DNA from: Microbacterium terricola
GTDB lineage: Bacteria; Actinomycetota; Actinomycetes; Actinomycetales; Microbacteriaceae
Direction: 5' to 3'
Assembly (NCBI RefSeq): GCF_027943945.1
Contig: NZ_AP027141.1
Location: forward strand, 1,674,001 to 1,738,000
Length of the DNA: 64,000 nt
The translations under genes and the position numbers were made by a program. Numbering within the stretch: position 1 is the stretch's first letter; each line of letters begins with the position of its first letter. The notes under the pieces are model-generated. The model was not told where the DNA came from. It searched no databases and was given only the letters and a program-made list of their open reading frames with translations. This document shows positions 45,246 through 54,067 of the stretch, piece after piece.

Positions 45246-46414
45246 CGGGGTTCCGACCGGTACACCGTCCGCGCGACGACGGCCCCGCCCTCCACGCCGG
45301 TCGGCTCGACGATCTCCGCCACCCTCCGCCGTCCCGACTCGTCCTTCTCGCAGTGCACGACGAGGTCGACGCACGATGCCACCGTCGGCAGCACGAAGGC
45401 GCCGTCGATGTTGCGCCCCGCCAGCAGCGGCAGCGCGGCGAGCTTCGCCAGCGCCTCGCGGGCGGAGTTCGCGTGGATCGTCGCCGCACCGGGCACACCG
45501 GTGTTGAGCGCCAGCAGGAGGTCGAGCGCCTCGGCGTCGCGCACCTCGCCGATCACCAGCCGGTCGGGCCGCATGCGCAGCGCCTCCTTCACCAGGCGCC
45601 GCAGCGACACCTCCCCCGTGCCCTCGAGGCTCGGCTGACGCCCCTGCAGCGCGGCGATGTCGGGACGGTCGACGGAGAGCTCGAAGGTCTCCTCCACGGT
45701 CACGATGCGATGCTCCGGCGGGCAGGCCGCGATCAGCGCGCCGAGCAGCGTCGTCTTGCCCGCGTGCGTCGCTCCGGACACGAGGATGCTGCTGCCCCGC
45801 GCCATCGCCCCGCGCAGCATCCGCGCGCCCGACGGCGTGATCGCCTCGGCTGCGACGAGTCGGTCGAGGTCGCGGTAGGCGGGGAGGAACTTCCGGAGGT
45901 TCACGGACCAGTGCCGGCGGGTGATGTCCGGGATGACCACGTGGAGCCGGGAGCCGTCGGGCAGCGACGCGTCCACGAACGGCTGGCTGAGGTCGACCCG
46001 CCGGCCGGTGGCGTGCAGCATCCGCTCGACGAGGTCACGCACCGCCGACTCGCTGAGGCTCAGCGGCAGGCGCTCGGCGATGCCGTCGCGGGCGATGAAG
46101 ATGCGATCGGGCGCGTTGATCCACAGTTCTTCGACGGTCGGGTCGTCGATGTACCGCTGCAGCGGCCCGTACCCCGACACGGTGGCCAGCACGTCGCGCA
46201 CGCACGCCGCCTCGTCCTCGACGACGGCGAGCCCGCGAGCGAGGGCGAAATCGTTGTGGCGGCGCACCTCGGCCCGTGCCAGCTGCGCCGCGCGCTCCGG
46301 CTCGCGGGCTGGGTCGATGCGCTCGTCGCGGAGCCGGTCGCGCACGCGCTCGGCCACTGCCGCGGCGGGCGCGACAGCGCCTGCGGCAGATGACACGGAG
46401 GGGGCGAAGCTCAC
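45242..46414 (-). CDS. tadA: Tad pilus assembly ATPase TadA (CpaF)
   Basis: 390-residue secretion ATPase that powers Flp pilus assembly. Walker A GATHAGKTT is at 214-222 (K220), Walker B RLVIGEVRDAEAL at 285-297 and the His box GAATIHANSA at 309-318. The GTG at 46414 is 6 bases after CAGGAT, so leaderless; an ATG at 46471 would add a tail with no motif. First gene of a seven-gene coupled operon. No TadZ/CpaE-like gene is adjacent. Confidence 0.93.
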   Translation of the reverse strand: MSFAPSVSSAAGAVAPAAAVAERVRDRLRDERIDPAREPERAAQLARAEVRRHNDFALARGLAVVEDEAACVRDVLATVSGYGPLQRYIDDPTVEELWINAPDRIFIARDGIAERLPLSLSESAVRDLVERMLHATGRRVDLSQPFVDASLPDGSRLHVVIPDITRRHWSVNLRKFLPAYRDLDRLVAAEAITPSGARMLRGAMARGSSILVSGATHAGKTTLLGALIAACPPEHRIVTVEETFELSVDRPDIAALQGRQPSLEGTGEVSLRRLVKEALRMRPDRLVIGEVRDAEALDLLLALNTGVPGAATIHANSAREALAKLAALPLLAGRNIDGAFVLPTVASCVDLVVHCEKDESGRRRVAEIVEPTGVEGGAVVARTVYRSEPR

Positions 46415-46452
46415 CGCGCCATCCTGACAAGGACCTGCGCGGGCCGCCGAAG

Positions 46453-46499
46453 TTATCCACAGGAAACCCACGTGCGAAACGGGGGCTGTCCCCCACAGG
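46453..46499. promoter_or_regulatory. DnaA-box-like site and CCACAGG repeats upstream of tadA
   Basis: TTATCCACA (46453-46461) is a perfect DnaA-box consensus. CCACAGG occurs at 46458-46464 and again at 46493-46499, with a GGGGG-CTGT-CCCCC hairpin (46481-46494) between them. It lies between divergent tadA and tRNA-Leu; function unproven. Confidence 0.4.
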
Positions 46500-46534
46500 T
46501 GATGTCCAGCGCGCTCAGTAGACTTGATCCACCC

Positions 46535-46616
46535 GCGGGAGTGGTGGAATTGGCAGACACGCAGGATTTAGGTTCCTGTGCCTTCGGGCGTGGGGGTTCA
46601 AGTCCCCCCTTCCGCA
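46535..46616 (+). tRNA. tRNA-Leu (anticodon TAG)
   Basis: 82-base class II tRNA with a long variable arm. Acceptor GCGGGAG pairs with CTTCCGC (one G-U pair). The anticodon arm CAGGA-TTTAGGT-TCCTG gives anticodon UAG (reads CUA/CUG), and the T-arm holds GTTCAAGTC. 3' CCA not encoded. TAGACT at 46519-46524 is a likely -10. Confidence 0.95.
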
Positions 46617-46661
46617 CGCGATCTCTCGCACCCTCCGCCGACTGACGACGGGAAACCCATC

Positions 46662-47447
46662 GTGCACGCAGTTCCCTCCGCTCTGATCCCCTGGCTGGAT
46701 CCGGCCGCCATCATCGAATGGGCCGGCCCGTGGGCGCTCGTCGTGGTCTGCTTCATCGTGTTCGCCGAGACGGGTCTGCTGATCGGCTTCCTGCTCCCCG
46801 GCGACACGCTCCTGGTGATCTCCGGGCTGCTGTCGCACCCCCAGGACTACGCGCCCAACGGCGTGTTCGGCATGAGCGTGTGGTGGGTGGCCCTGTTCAT
46901 CGGGCTCTCCGCCTTCATCGGCGGAGAAGTCGGGTACTACATCGGCCACAAGGGCGGCCCCGCCGTGTTCGAGCGCAAGGAATCCGGCCTCTTCAGCGTC
47001 AAGAACGTCGAGCGCACAAACGCCTTCTTCGAGCGGTACGGCGGGCTCACCGTGATCATGGCGCGCTTCGTGCCGATCGTGCGCACCTTCGCGCCCGTCG
47101 CCGCGGGCGTCGGCCACATGAACAAGTGGATGTACACGCTCTACAACCTCATCGGCGCGATCCTCTGGGGCTTCGGGCTCACGATGTTCGGCTACCTCAT
47201 CGGCTTCATCCCGCCGGTCGCCGATTTCGTCGAGAACTACATCGACCTCATCCTGCTCGCCGCCGTCGGCGGCACCGCCCTCGTGACGCTGTGGCACTAC
47301 TTCTCCGAGCGCCACACGGCCAAGAAGGCCGCCGCTGCGGGCGAAGACGTCGTGACCGACGAGGCGGAGGCAGAGGCGCTCGTGCTCGACCCCGAGGTGT
47401 TCGACCGCGGACCCGAGCTCGGCGACGGCGACGCCCCTCGGCGCTAG
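46662..47447 (+). CDS. DedA family membrane protein
   Basis: 261 residues from the GTG at 46662; an earlier in-frame ATG lies inside tRNA-Leu and is rejected. DedA signatures: FAETGLLIGFLLPGDTLLVISGLL, GGEVGYYIGHKGG, ARFVPIVRTFAPVAAGVGHMN (the conserved re-entrant F-x-R-x3-P-x3-R helix). Thought to move phospholipids or undecaprenyl-phosphate across the membrane. A hydrophilic acidic tail of about 45 residues follows the last TM. Its stop overlaps the convergent ku stop by 4 bases. Confidence 0.9.
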   Translation: MHAVPSALIPWLDPAAIIEWAGPWALVVVCFIVFAETGLLIGFLLPGDTLLVISGLLSHPQDYAPNGVFGMSVWWVALFIGLSAFIGGEVGYYIGHKGGPAVFERKESGLFSVKNVERTNAFFERYGGLTVIMARFVPIVRTFAPVAAGVGHMNKWMYTLYNLIGAILWGFGLTMFGYLIGFIPPVADFVENYIDLILLAAVGGTALVTLWHYFSERHTAKKAAAAGEDVVTDEAEAEALVLDPEVFDRGPELGDGDAPRR

Positions 47448-48328
47448 GCCGACTTCTTCTTGGCTGCGGGCTTCTTCGCCGCGGCCTTCTTCTTGCCGGA
47501 GGATGCTGACGCGTCGGCCTTGTCCGTCGAGCCGCCGCGTGCGGCGCGGGAGCGCTCCACACTCGCGCGCAGAGCCTCCATCAGGTCGATGACCTCGCCG
47601 CCCGACTCGGCCTCCTCCTTCTCGCCGAAAGTCTCGGCGGTGTCGAGCGCATCGCCCTTCTCGAGCTTCGCCTCGATGAGGGTGCGCAGCTCCTGCTGAT
47701 ACGCGTCGCCGAACTGGGACGGATCGAAGTCGCCCGAGAAGCTGTCCACGAGCGAGGCGGACAGCTCCAGCTCCTTCGCCGAGATCTTGACCGGCTCGTC
47801 GAGCGACGCGAACGCCGCCTCCCGCACCTCGTCGGCCCACAGCAGCGTCTGCAGCACGAGCACGTCGTCGCGCACGCGCAGGGCGGCCAGGCGCGTCTTC
47901 TGCCGCAGCGAGAACCGCACGATCGCGGTGCGGTCGGTCTGCTCGAGCGTCCTGCGCAGCAGCACGTACGCCTTCGGCGAGGAGGAGTCGGGCTCGAGGT
48001 AGTAGGCCTTGTCGAGCGTCAGCAGATCCACCTGATCGCTCGGCACGAACTCGACGACCTCGATCTCGCGGCTGCGCTCGGCGGGCAGCGACGCGAGATC
48101 CTCCGGCGTCAGCACCACGGTGCGGTCCCCGTCGTCGTAGGCCTTGTCGATGTCCTGATAGGCGACGACCTTGCCGCACACCTCGCACTTGCGCTGGTAG
48201 CGGATACGGCCGCCGTCCTCGTTGTGCACCTGGTGCAGCGGCACGTCGTGATCCTCGGTCGCCGAGTACACCTTGACCGGCACATTCACCAGACCGAAGG
48301 TGAGCGCGCCCTTCCAGATCGACCTCAT
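47444..48328 (-). CDS. ku: Ku protein (NHEJ end-binding)
   Basis: 294-residue bacterial Ku: MRSIWKGALTFGLVNVPVKVYSATE, then the CEVCGKVV zinc-like segment, EVVEFVPSDQVDLLTLDKAYYLEPD and the core ring domain to about 255. The C-terminal 40 residues are Lys/Ala-rich (KKKAAAKKPAAKKKSA), the extended tail that strengthens DNA binding. The ATG at 48328 starts the conserved MRSIW. Forms a homodimer on DNA ends and recruits LigD, encoded 0.9 kb away on the other strand. Confidence 0.95.
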   Translation of the reverse strand: MRSIWKGALTFGLVNVPVKVYSATEDHDVPLHQVHNEDGGRIRYQRKCEVCGKVVAYQDIDKAYDDGDRTVVLTPEDLASLPAERSREIEVVEFVPSDQVDLLTLDKAYYLEPDSSSPKAYVLLRRTLEQTDRTAIVRFSLRQKTRLAALRVRDDVLVLQTLLWADEVREAAFASLDEPVKISAKELELSASLVDSFSGDFDPSQFGDAYQQELRTLIEAKLEKGDALDTAETFGEKEEAESGGEVIDLMEALRASVERSRAARGGSTDKADASASSGKKKAAAKKPAAKKKSA

Positions 48329-48362
48329 CCCATCAGTACACACCAGTCACACCCGCCACGGC

Positions 48363-48368
48363 TAGAGT
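48363..48368 (+). promoter_or_regulatory. -10 hexamer upstream of uORF and MBL hydrolase
   Basis: TAGAGT, exactly 6 bases before the ATG at 48375, the spacing shared by leaderless genes in this window. Transcription should therefore begin at the short upstream ORF. Confidence 0.5.
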
Positions 48369-48374
48369 CTGGAC

Positions 48375-48410
48375 ATGACCCTCTCCGGAACGGGACGAGC
48401 ATGCGCCTGA
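48375..48410 (+). CDS. Putative 11-codon leaderless upstream ORF
   Basis: ATG at 48375 to TGA at 48408-48410, encoding MTLSGTGRACA. It begins 6 bases after TAGAGT and ends 10 bases inside the next gene (ATG 48401) in another frame. Ribosomes terminating here would be placed on the hydrolase start, which has only a weak ribosome site (GGGACGAG). A role in coupling or regulation is inference; the peptide itself resembles nothing I know. Confidence 0.4.
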   Translation: MTLSGTGRACA

Positions 48411-49180
48411 CGAGGATCGGCGGCCCGACCGTGCTCGCCGAGTTCGACGGCTGGCGCGTGCTGATCGATCCGACCTTCGACCCGCCCGGCCGCCGGTACG
48501 CGTTCGCGGCCAGCACGTCGAGCGTCAAGACCCTCGGCCCTGCGATTCCCGCGGACGAGCTCGGGCCGATCGACGTGATGCTCGTGAGCCACGACCACCA
48601 TGCCGACAACCTCGACGACGCGGGCCGTGCGATGCTGCCGTCCGCCGGGCACGTCGTGACCACGACGAGCGGCGCGCGCCGTCTCGCACTGCCCCACACG
48701 CACGGCCTCGACATCGGGCAGACCGTGCGGCTGGAGGCGGATGACCGGCCGGCGCTCGAGATCACGGCGACGCCTGCCCGGCATGGCCCGACCCTCCTCA
48801 AGCCGATCGTGGGCGACGTGATCGGCTTCGCCGTACGCCGGGCCGGCGAGAGCCGGGTCGCTCTCTGGGTGTCCGGCGACACCGTGCCCCACCCCGCGCT
48901 GAGGACGGCGGCGGCCGAGATGGACGTCGATGTCGCGATCGTGAACGCCGGCGGGGTCCGATTCGGCCTCACCGGTCCGGTGCGCTTCACGATGACGGGC
49001 GCCGAGGCGGTGTCGCTCCTCGACGTGCTCGCGCCGCGCGTCGCTGTCGCCGCGCACTACGACGGCTGGTCGCACTTCCGCGATGGCGAGGAGGGCGTGC
49101 GCGCCGCCGTTCGCGCGGCGCCCCAGGCTGTGCGCGAGCGCGTCCGCTGGCTGCCCGACGGAGTGCCGGTCGACCTCTGA
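48401..49180 (+). CDS. MBL-fold metal-dependent hydrolase (UlaG-like)
   Basis: 259-residue metallo-beta-lactamase fold protein. Metal ligands: VSHDHHADNLDDAG (H-x-H-x-D-D/H motif), ATPARHGP, WVSGDTV and VAAHYDGWSHF. The N-terminal RLTRIGGPTVLAEFDGWRVLIDPTFDPPG matches UlaG-like lactonase/nuclease families. The ATG at 48401 begins the conserved part; upstream in-frame ATGs lie in the ku promoter region. Sits between ku and ligD; a part in end processing is possible but unproven. Confidence 0.85.
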   Translation: MRLTRIGGPTVLAEFDGWRVLIDPTFDPPGRRYAFAASTSSVKTLGPAIPADELGPIDVMLVSHDHHADNLDDAGRAMLPSAGHVVTTTSGARRLALPHTHGLDIGQTVRLEADDRPALEITATPARHGPTLLKPIVGDVIGFAVRRAGESRVALWVSGDTVPHPALRTAAAEMDVDVAIVNAGGVRFGLTGPVRFTMTGAEAVSLLDVLAPRVAVAAHYDGWSHFRDGEEGVRAAVRAAPQAVRERVRWLPDGVPVDL

Positions 49181-49215
49181 CGGCGTTTCCCGCGTCCGCG
49201 CGGCAGGATGGGCTC

Positions 49216-51690
49216 ATGGCCGGCGAGCAGGTGGTGCGCATCGAGGGGCGCCGCGTGCGGCTGACCAACCTCGAGAAGGTGCTCTACCCCGCCACCGGCA
49301 CCACCAAGGGCGAGGTCATCGACTATTACTCCCGGATCGCGGGGATGCTGCTGCCCCACCTCGCCGACCGCCCCGTGACCCGGATCCGCTGGCCGGAGGG
49401 CGTGGACCATCCGTCGTTCTTCGCGAAGGACCTGGAGCGCGGCGCGCCGGACTGGGTGCCCCGCGTGCCCATCGACCACTCGAGCGGCGCTAAGGACTAC
49501 CCGCTCGTGACGGGCCTGCCCACCCTGGTCTACCTCGCGCAGGTCGCGAGCCTCGAGCTGCACGTGCCGCAGTGGCGCTTCGACCAGCGGCGCGAGCGGG
49601 GCAACCCGGACCGCATCGTCCTCGACCTCGACCCCGGGCCGGGGACCGGGCTCGCCGAGTGCGCCCAGGTGGCACGGTGGGCCCGCGACATCCTCACCGG
49701 CATGGGGCTCGATCCGGTGCCGGTGACCAGCGGCAGCAAGGGCATCCACCTGTACGCCACGCTGCCGGGCACCCAGACGAGCGAGCAGGTCACCGCGGTC
49801 GCGCACGCGCTCGCGCGGGCCATCGAGGCCGATCACCCCGACCTGGCCGTGAGCCAGATGGCGAAGGTGCAGCGCGCGGGCAAGGTGTTCATCGACTGGA
49901 GCCAGAACAACGGGTCGAAGACCACGATCTCGCCGTACTCCCTCCGCGGACGCGAACGGCCGACCGTCGCCGCACCTCGCACGTGGGACGAGCTCGACGA
50001 CCCCGACCTGCGGCACCTCCTCATCGACGAGGTGCTCGCGCGGGCCGAGGAGTTCGGCGATCTCGTGCAGATGCTGCGGCCGGCAGCATCCGCCTCCCCC
50101 GCACCGCTGTCCACCTACATCGCCAAGCGCTCCGCGTCGAAGACCCCGGAGCCGGTGCCCGAGAGCCCGCACGTCGAGCCGACGGCGCCGGGCGAGCCGG
50201 CACGATTCGTCATCCAGGAGCACCACGCGTCGCGGCTGCACTGGGACTTCCGTCTCGAGCGCGACGGCGTCCTAGTGAGCTGGGCGGTGCCGAAGGGCGT
50301 CCCCGCCGACACCGGCCGCAACCACCTCGCGGTCATGACCGAGGACCATCCCCTGGACTACGGCACCTTCGAGGGGACGATCCCGAGGGGCGAGTACGGC
50401 GCCGGCACGGTCACCGTCTGGGACTCCGGGACCTACGACCTGGAGAAGTGGCGCGACGACGAGGTCATCATCACCGTGCACAGCGCACCGGGCGGCCCGC
50501 TCGGATCAGTGCGGCTCGCCCTCATCCGCACCGGCGGCGAGGGTGAGAAGTCGCAGTGGCTGCTGCACCGCATGAAGACCGATGCGGACGGTCGCCCCCA
50601 GAAGCCGGGCGCCCCCGTGGTCGCGGCCGACCCGCACCTCCCCGCGACCCCGCCGGCGGCGCCCGCGGCTCCCGCGGTGACCATCGAAGCCCCGCCTGCG
50701 GCCCCCGCGGCCTCCATCGCCCGCGCCGATGTCGCTCCCATGCTCGCCACCACCGCGACCCCCGCTCTCGCCCGCGACGCCGCACAGCGCTGGGGCGAGT
50801 GGGCCGAGGTGAAGTGGGACGGCATCCGAGCGCTCGGCGTCTGGGACGGCGAGCGGCTGCGCCTGTTCGCCCGCAGCGGCACCGACATCACCGCCCGGTA
50901 CCCCGAGCTGACGCGCGTCGACGCCGGCCTCGGCCCGGAGCGGGCGGTCATCGACGGCGAGATCGTGGCCTTCGACGGCCAGGGCATGCCGAGCTTCACG
51001 CGGCTGCAGAACCGCATGCACCTGACCAAGCCGCGCGAGATCGAGCGGGAGACCGTGCGCACGCCGATCCGGTACGCGCTCTTCGACCTGCTCGCACACG
51101 GCGGGACGGATGCCGCCCCCCTCCCCCTCCGGGAGCGCCGCAGCATCCTCGAATCCCTCTCCGCCGCTGCGATCGCGCCGATCGTCGTGCCGCCCGTGTT
51201 CGACGACGTCGACGACGCGCTCGCGGCGAGCCGGACGTTCGGCCTGGAGGGCATCGTCGTGAAGAATCCCGACTCGCGGTATCGGCGCGGCTCACGGTCG
51301 GACGACTGGCTGAAGGTGAAGCTGACCCACACGCAGGAGGTGGTGATCGGCGCCATCCGACCAGGCAAGGGCGGCCGGACGGGCGCGATCGGATCGCTGC
51401 TCGTCGGCATCCCCGGGCCGGACGGACTGCGCTACGCCGGTCGGGTCGGCACGGGGTTCAGCGAGGCGGCGCTGAGCCGACTGGAGGGGATGCTGACGCC
51501 TCTCCGCACGGACGAGAACCCGTTCGTGGGGGTCCCGAAGGCCGACGCCTCGGACGCCCTGTGGGTGCGGCCCGAGCTCGTCGGCGAGGTCGAGTACGGC
51601 GAGCTCACCCCCGCGGGCATCCTGCGCCACTCGCGCTGGCGCGGCCTCCGCCCCGACAAGGCACCCGGCGACGTGGTTCCCGAGGTCTGA
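49216..51690 (+). CDS. ligD: Multifunctional ATP-dependent DNA ligase LigD (Pol-PE-Lig)
   Basis: 824-residue NHEJ enzyme. Residues 1-295 are the primase-polymerase domain with catalytic D137 and D139 in LDLDPG. About 325-460 is the 3'-phosphoesterase domain (EHHASRLHWDFRLE, H336, H342, D344). About 515-824 is the ligase domain with the adenylated K533 in EVKWDGIRA, followed by the OB fold. A Pro/Ala linker joins the last two. Domain order matches mycobacterial LigD. ATG 6 bases after CAGGAT suggests a leaderless message. Works with Ku. Confidence 0.95.
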   Translation: MAGEQVVRIEGRRVRLTNLEKVLYPATGTTKGEVIDYYSRIAGMLLPHLADRPVTRIRWPEGVDHPSFFAKDLERGAPDWVPRVPIDHSSGAKDYPLVTGLPTLVYLAQVASLELHVPQWRFDQRRERGNPDRIVLDLDPGPGTGLAECAQVARWARDILTGMGLDPVPVTSGSKGIHLYATLPGTQTSEQVTAVAHALARAIEADHPDLAVSQMAKVQRAGKVFIDWSQNNGSKTTISPYSLRGRERPTVAAPRTWDELDDPDLRHLLIDEVLARAEEFGDLVQMLRPAASASPAPLSTYIAKRSASKTPEPVPESPHVEPTAPGEPARFVIQEHHASRLHWDFRLERDGVLVSWAVPKGVPADTGRNHLAVMTEDHPLDYGTFEGTIPRGEYGAGTVTVWDSGTYDLEKWRDDEVIITVHSAPGGPLGSVRLALIRTGGEGEKSQWLLHRMKTDADGRPQKPGAPVVAADPHLPATPPAAPAAPAVTIEAPPAAPAASIARADVAPMLATTATPALARDAAQRWGEWAEVKWDGIRALGVWDGERLRLFARSGTDITARYPELTRVDAGLGPERAVIDGEIVAFDGQGMPSFTRLQNRMHLTKPREIERETVRTPIRYALFDLLAHGGTDAAPLPLRERRSILESLSAAAIAPIVVPPVFDDVDDALAASRTFGLEGIVVKNPDSRYRRGSRSDDWLKVKLTHTQEVVIGAIRPGKGGRTGAIGSLLVGIPGPDGLRYAGRVGTGFSEAALSRLEGMLTPLRTDENPFVGVPKADASDALWVRPELVGEVEYGELTPAGILRHSRWRGLRPDKAPGDVVPEV

Positions 51691-51696
51691 GACCCG

Positions 51697-52608
51697 TCAC
51701 GCGTGCGCGTCGTGGTCGACGTGGCCGACGTGCTCCAGCTGGAAGGTCGAGTGCTCGACGTCGAAGTGATCGGCCAGGCACCCCTGCAGGCGGGTGAGCA
51801 GCGCCTGTGCGCCGCCGCCGTCGAAGTGGCCGTCGTCCACCACGACGTGCGCCATGAACACGGGCGCACCGCGGGTGAGCTGCCAGACGTGGACGTCGTG
51901 CACGTCGACGACTCCGGGCGCCTCGAGGATGTGGGCGCGGATCTGCGCGACCTGCATGCCCTTCGGCACTCCCTCCGACAGCACGGAGGCGACCTCGCGC
52001 AGCAGGCTGATAGCCCGCGGCACGATCATCGCGGCGATCACGAGCGACACCACGGCGTCAGCCTGCACCCACCCGGCGAGCACGATGACGATCGCGGCGA
52101 CGATGACCGCCGCCGAGCCGAGCAGATCGCCCAGGACTTCGAGGTATGCCCCGCGCACGTTGATGCTGTGACGCTGCGCGGAGCTGAGCAGCCACATCGA
52201 CGCCGCGTTCGCGACGAGTCCGACGATCGCGACCACGAGCATCAGTCCGCCCGCGACCTCGGTGCCGGACGGGGCGAGGAGACGCAGCACCGCCTCGACC
52301 GCGATCCACGCGGCCAGGACGAGCAGGATGATCCCGTTCACGAGGGCTCCGAGCACCTCGGCACGCTGATAGCCGAAGGTGGAGCGGTCGTCCGCAGGCC
52401 GGGCGGCCACGATGCTCGCGATCAGCGCGATGACGAGCGCGGCGGCGTCCGTGAACATGTGCGCCGCGTCGGCGAGAAGCGCGAGCGAACCGGACAGCGC
52501 CGACCCGACGATCTGCACGACCATCACCGCCCCGGTGAGGGCCAGTGAGATCGTCAGCAGACGCCGGCTGCCGGCGCCGCGGATGCCCGCGGGCGCGTGA
52601 TCGTGCAT
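51697..52608 (-). CDS. Cation diffusion facilitator, zinc-type
   Basis: 303-residue CDF antiporter with six TMs and a C-terminal cytoplasmic domain. Metal-site motif LLADAAHMFTDAAAL (HxxxD, TM2) and LGDLLGSAAV (TM5) fit the Zn-CDF group. His-rich C-terminus (HVGHVDHDAHA) and N-terminal MHDHA may bind metal. ATG 6 bases after TAGCCT (52620-52615), so probably leaderless. Exports Zn, perhaps Cd or Co, using protons. Confidence 0.91.
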   Translation of the reverse strand: MHDHAPAGIRGAGSRRLLTISLALTGAVMVVQIVGSALSGSLALLADAAHMFTDAAALVIALIASIVAARPADDRSTFGYQRAEVLGALVNGIILLVLAAWIAVEAVLRLLAPSGTEVAGGLMLVVAIVGLVANAASMWLLSSAQRHSINVRGAYLEVLGDLLGSAAVIVAAIVIVLAGWVQADAVVSLVIAAMIVPRAISLLREVASVLSEGVPKGMQVAQIRAHILEAPGVVDVHDVHVWQLTRGAPVFMAHVVVDDGHFDGGGAQALLTRLQGCLADHFDVEHSTFQLEHVGHVDHDAHA

Positions 52609-52680
52609 GGCTCCAGGCTACGGCGCGCCGGCCCCCGGAGAGCGGTTGCCGCCCTGTCGGGAATGAGTCTCAGTCGCGTC

Positions 52681-53289
52681 TCAGAGCTCGGCGAGCAGCG
52701 GGGCGAGCGCTGCGAACGCGCGAGCCCTGTGCGACTGCGCGTTCTTCTCCTCCGCGGAGTACTCCGCCACCGTGCGCTCTTCGCCGGCCGGCTGGCCGTC
52801 GGGGATGAAGATCGGGTCGTACCCGAACCCGCCGTCGCCGCCCGGCTGGGTCGCGAGGCGACCGGGCCAGTGCCCCTCGACCACGTGGCCCTTGCCGCTC
52901 GGGAGCACGAGGGCGATGGTGGAGACGAACTTCGCGGTCCGGTGCGAGTCGTCGATGTCGCTGAGCTGGTCGAGCAGCAGCTCGAGGTTGGCCACCGCAT
53001 CCTTCTTATGCCCTGCCCAGTAGGCCGAGAACACCCCGGGCGCCCCGCCGAGCACGTCCACGCAGATGCCGCTGTCGTCGGCGAGGGCCGGCAGACCGGT
53101 GTGCGCGCACGCCATGCGAGCCTTGATCAGCGCGTTGTCGGCGAACGTGGTGCCGCTCTCGACCGGCTCGGGCCCGTCGTAGCCGACGACCTCGACGTCG
53201 GGCCGGTAGGCCGCGACGATCGCGGCGAACTCCTCGACCTTGTGCGGGTTGTGGGTGGCGAGGACGATGCGGCCGGGCACGGCCGTCAC
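52681..53289 (-). CDS. rdgB: RdgB/HAM1 non-canonical purine NTP pyrophosphatase
   Basis: 202 residues; removes XTP, ITP and dITP from the nucleotide pool. Motifs: [37 protein letters not shown] and [12 protein letters not shown]. The GTG at 53289 overlaps the rph stop (GTGA); a GTG at 53280 is the alternative. The rph-rdgB pairing is widely conserved. Confidence 0.94.
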   Translation of the reverse strand: MTAVPGRIVLATHNPHKVEEFAAIVAAYRPDVEVVGYDGPEPVESGTTFADNALIKARMACAHTGLPALADDSGICVDVLGGAPGVFSAYWAGHKKDAVANLELLLDQLSDIDDSHRTAKFVSTIALVLPSGKGHVVEGHWPGRLATQPGGDGGFGYDPIFIPDGQPAGEERTVAEYSAEEKNAQSHRARAFAALAPLLAEL

Positions 53290-54023
53290 TCCGCGGCCAG
53301 GGCGGCGAGCTGGTGCGTGCGCAGGTCGGCGCAGCCGGCGACGCCGAGGTCGAGCAGCGCGTCGAGCTCGCGCTTGTCGAACGGCGCGCCCTCGGCGGTG
53401 CCCTGCACCTCGACGAACAGGCCACGACCGGTGACGACCACGTTCATGTCGGTCTCGGCGCGGACGTCCTCGACGTAGGCCAGGTCGAGCATGGGCTCGC
53501 CGTCGATGATGCCGACCGACACAGCGGCGACCGAGTCGACGAGCGGTGTCGCCTTCTGACCGATGAACTTCTTCTGCCTGCCCCACTCGATCGCGTCGGC
53601 CAGAGCCACGTACGCGCCCGTGATGGCCGCTGTGCGGGTGCCGCCGTCGGCCTGCAGCACGTCGCAGTCGATGACGATCGTGTTCTCGCCGAGCGCCTTG
53701 GTGTCGACGACCGCGCGCAGGGCGCGGCCGATCAGACGCGAGATCTCGTGCGTGCGTCCACCGATCTTGCCCTTCACGGCCTCACGGTCGTTGCGGCTGT
53801 TCGTGGCGCGCGGCAGCATCGCGTACTCGGCGGTGACCCACCCCTTGCCCTTGCCGGTCAGCCAGCGAGGCACGCCGTTCGTGAAGGACGCGGTGCACAG
53901 CACCTTGGTGCCGCCGAACGAGATCAGCGCGGATCCCTCGGCATGCGCACTCCAGCCGCGCTCGATCGTGATCTCTCGCAGCTGGTCGGGCGTGCGGCCG
54001 TCGGCGCGGGTGGTGTCTGACAT
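53286..54023 (-). CDS. rph: Ribonuclease PH
   Basis: 245-residue phosphorolytic 3' exonuclease that trims tRNA precursors. [43 protein letters not shown] at the N-terminus, [36 protein letters not shown] (phosphate and RNA binding) and [23 protein letters not shown] are diagnostic. Follows murI by 44 bases. Confidence 0.96.
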   Translation of the reverse strand: MSDTTRADGRTPDQLREITIERGWSAHAEGSALISFGGTKVLCTASFTNGVPRWLTGKGKGWVTAEYAMLPRATNSRNDREAVKGKIGGRTHEISRLIGRALRAVVDTKALGENTIVIDCDVLQADGGTRTAAITGAYVALADAIEWGRQKKFIGQKATPLVDSVAAVSVGIIDGEPMLDLAYVEDVRAETDMNVVVTGRGLFVEVQGTAEGAPFDKRELDALLDLGVAGCADLRTHQLAALAAE

Positions 54024-54067
54024 GTCTCTCCTGGCGGTGGTGGTCAGCGTGGTGGGCAGTGTTCGTG

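Noticed and set aside
48224-48400. N-terminal extension of the MBL hydrolase to 48224
   Set aside because: It would lie in the ku start region; the conserved fold begins at the ATG at 48401.
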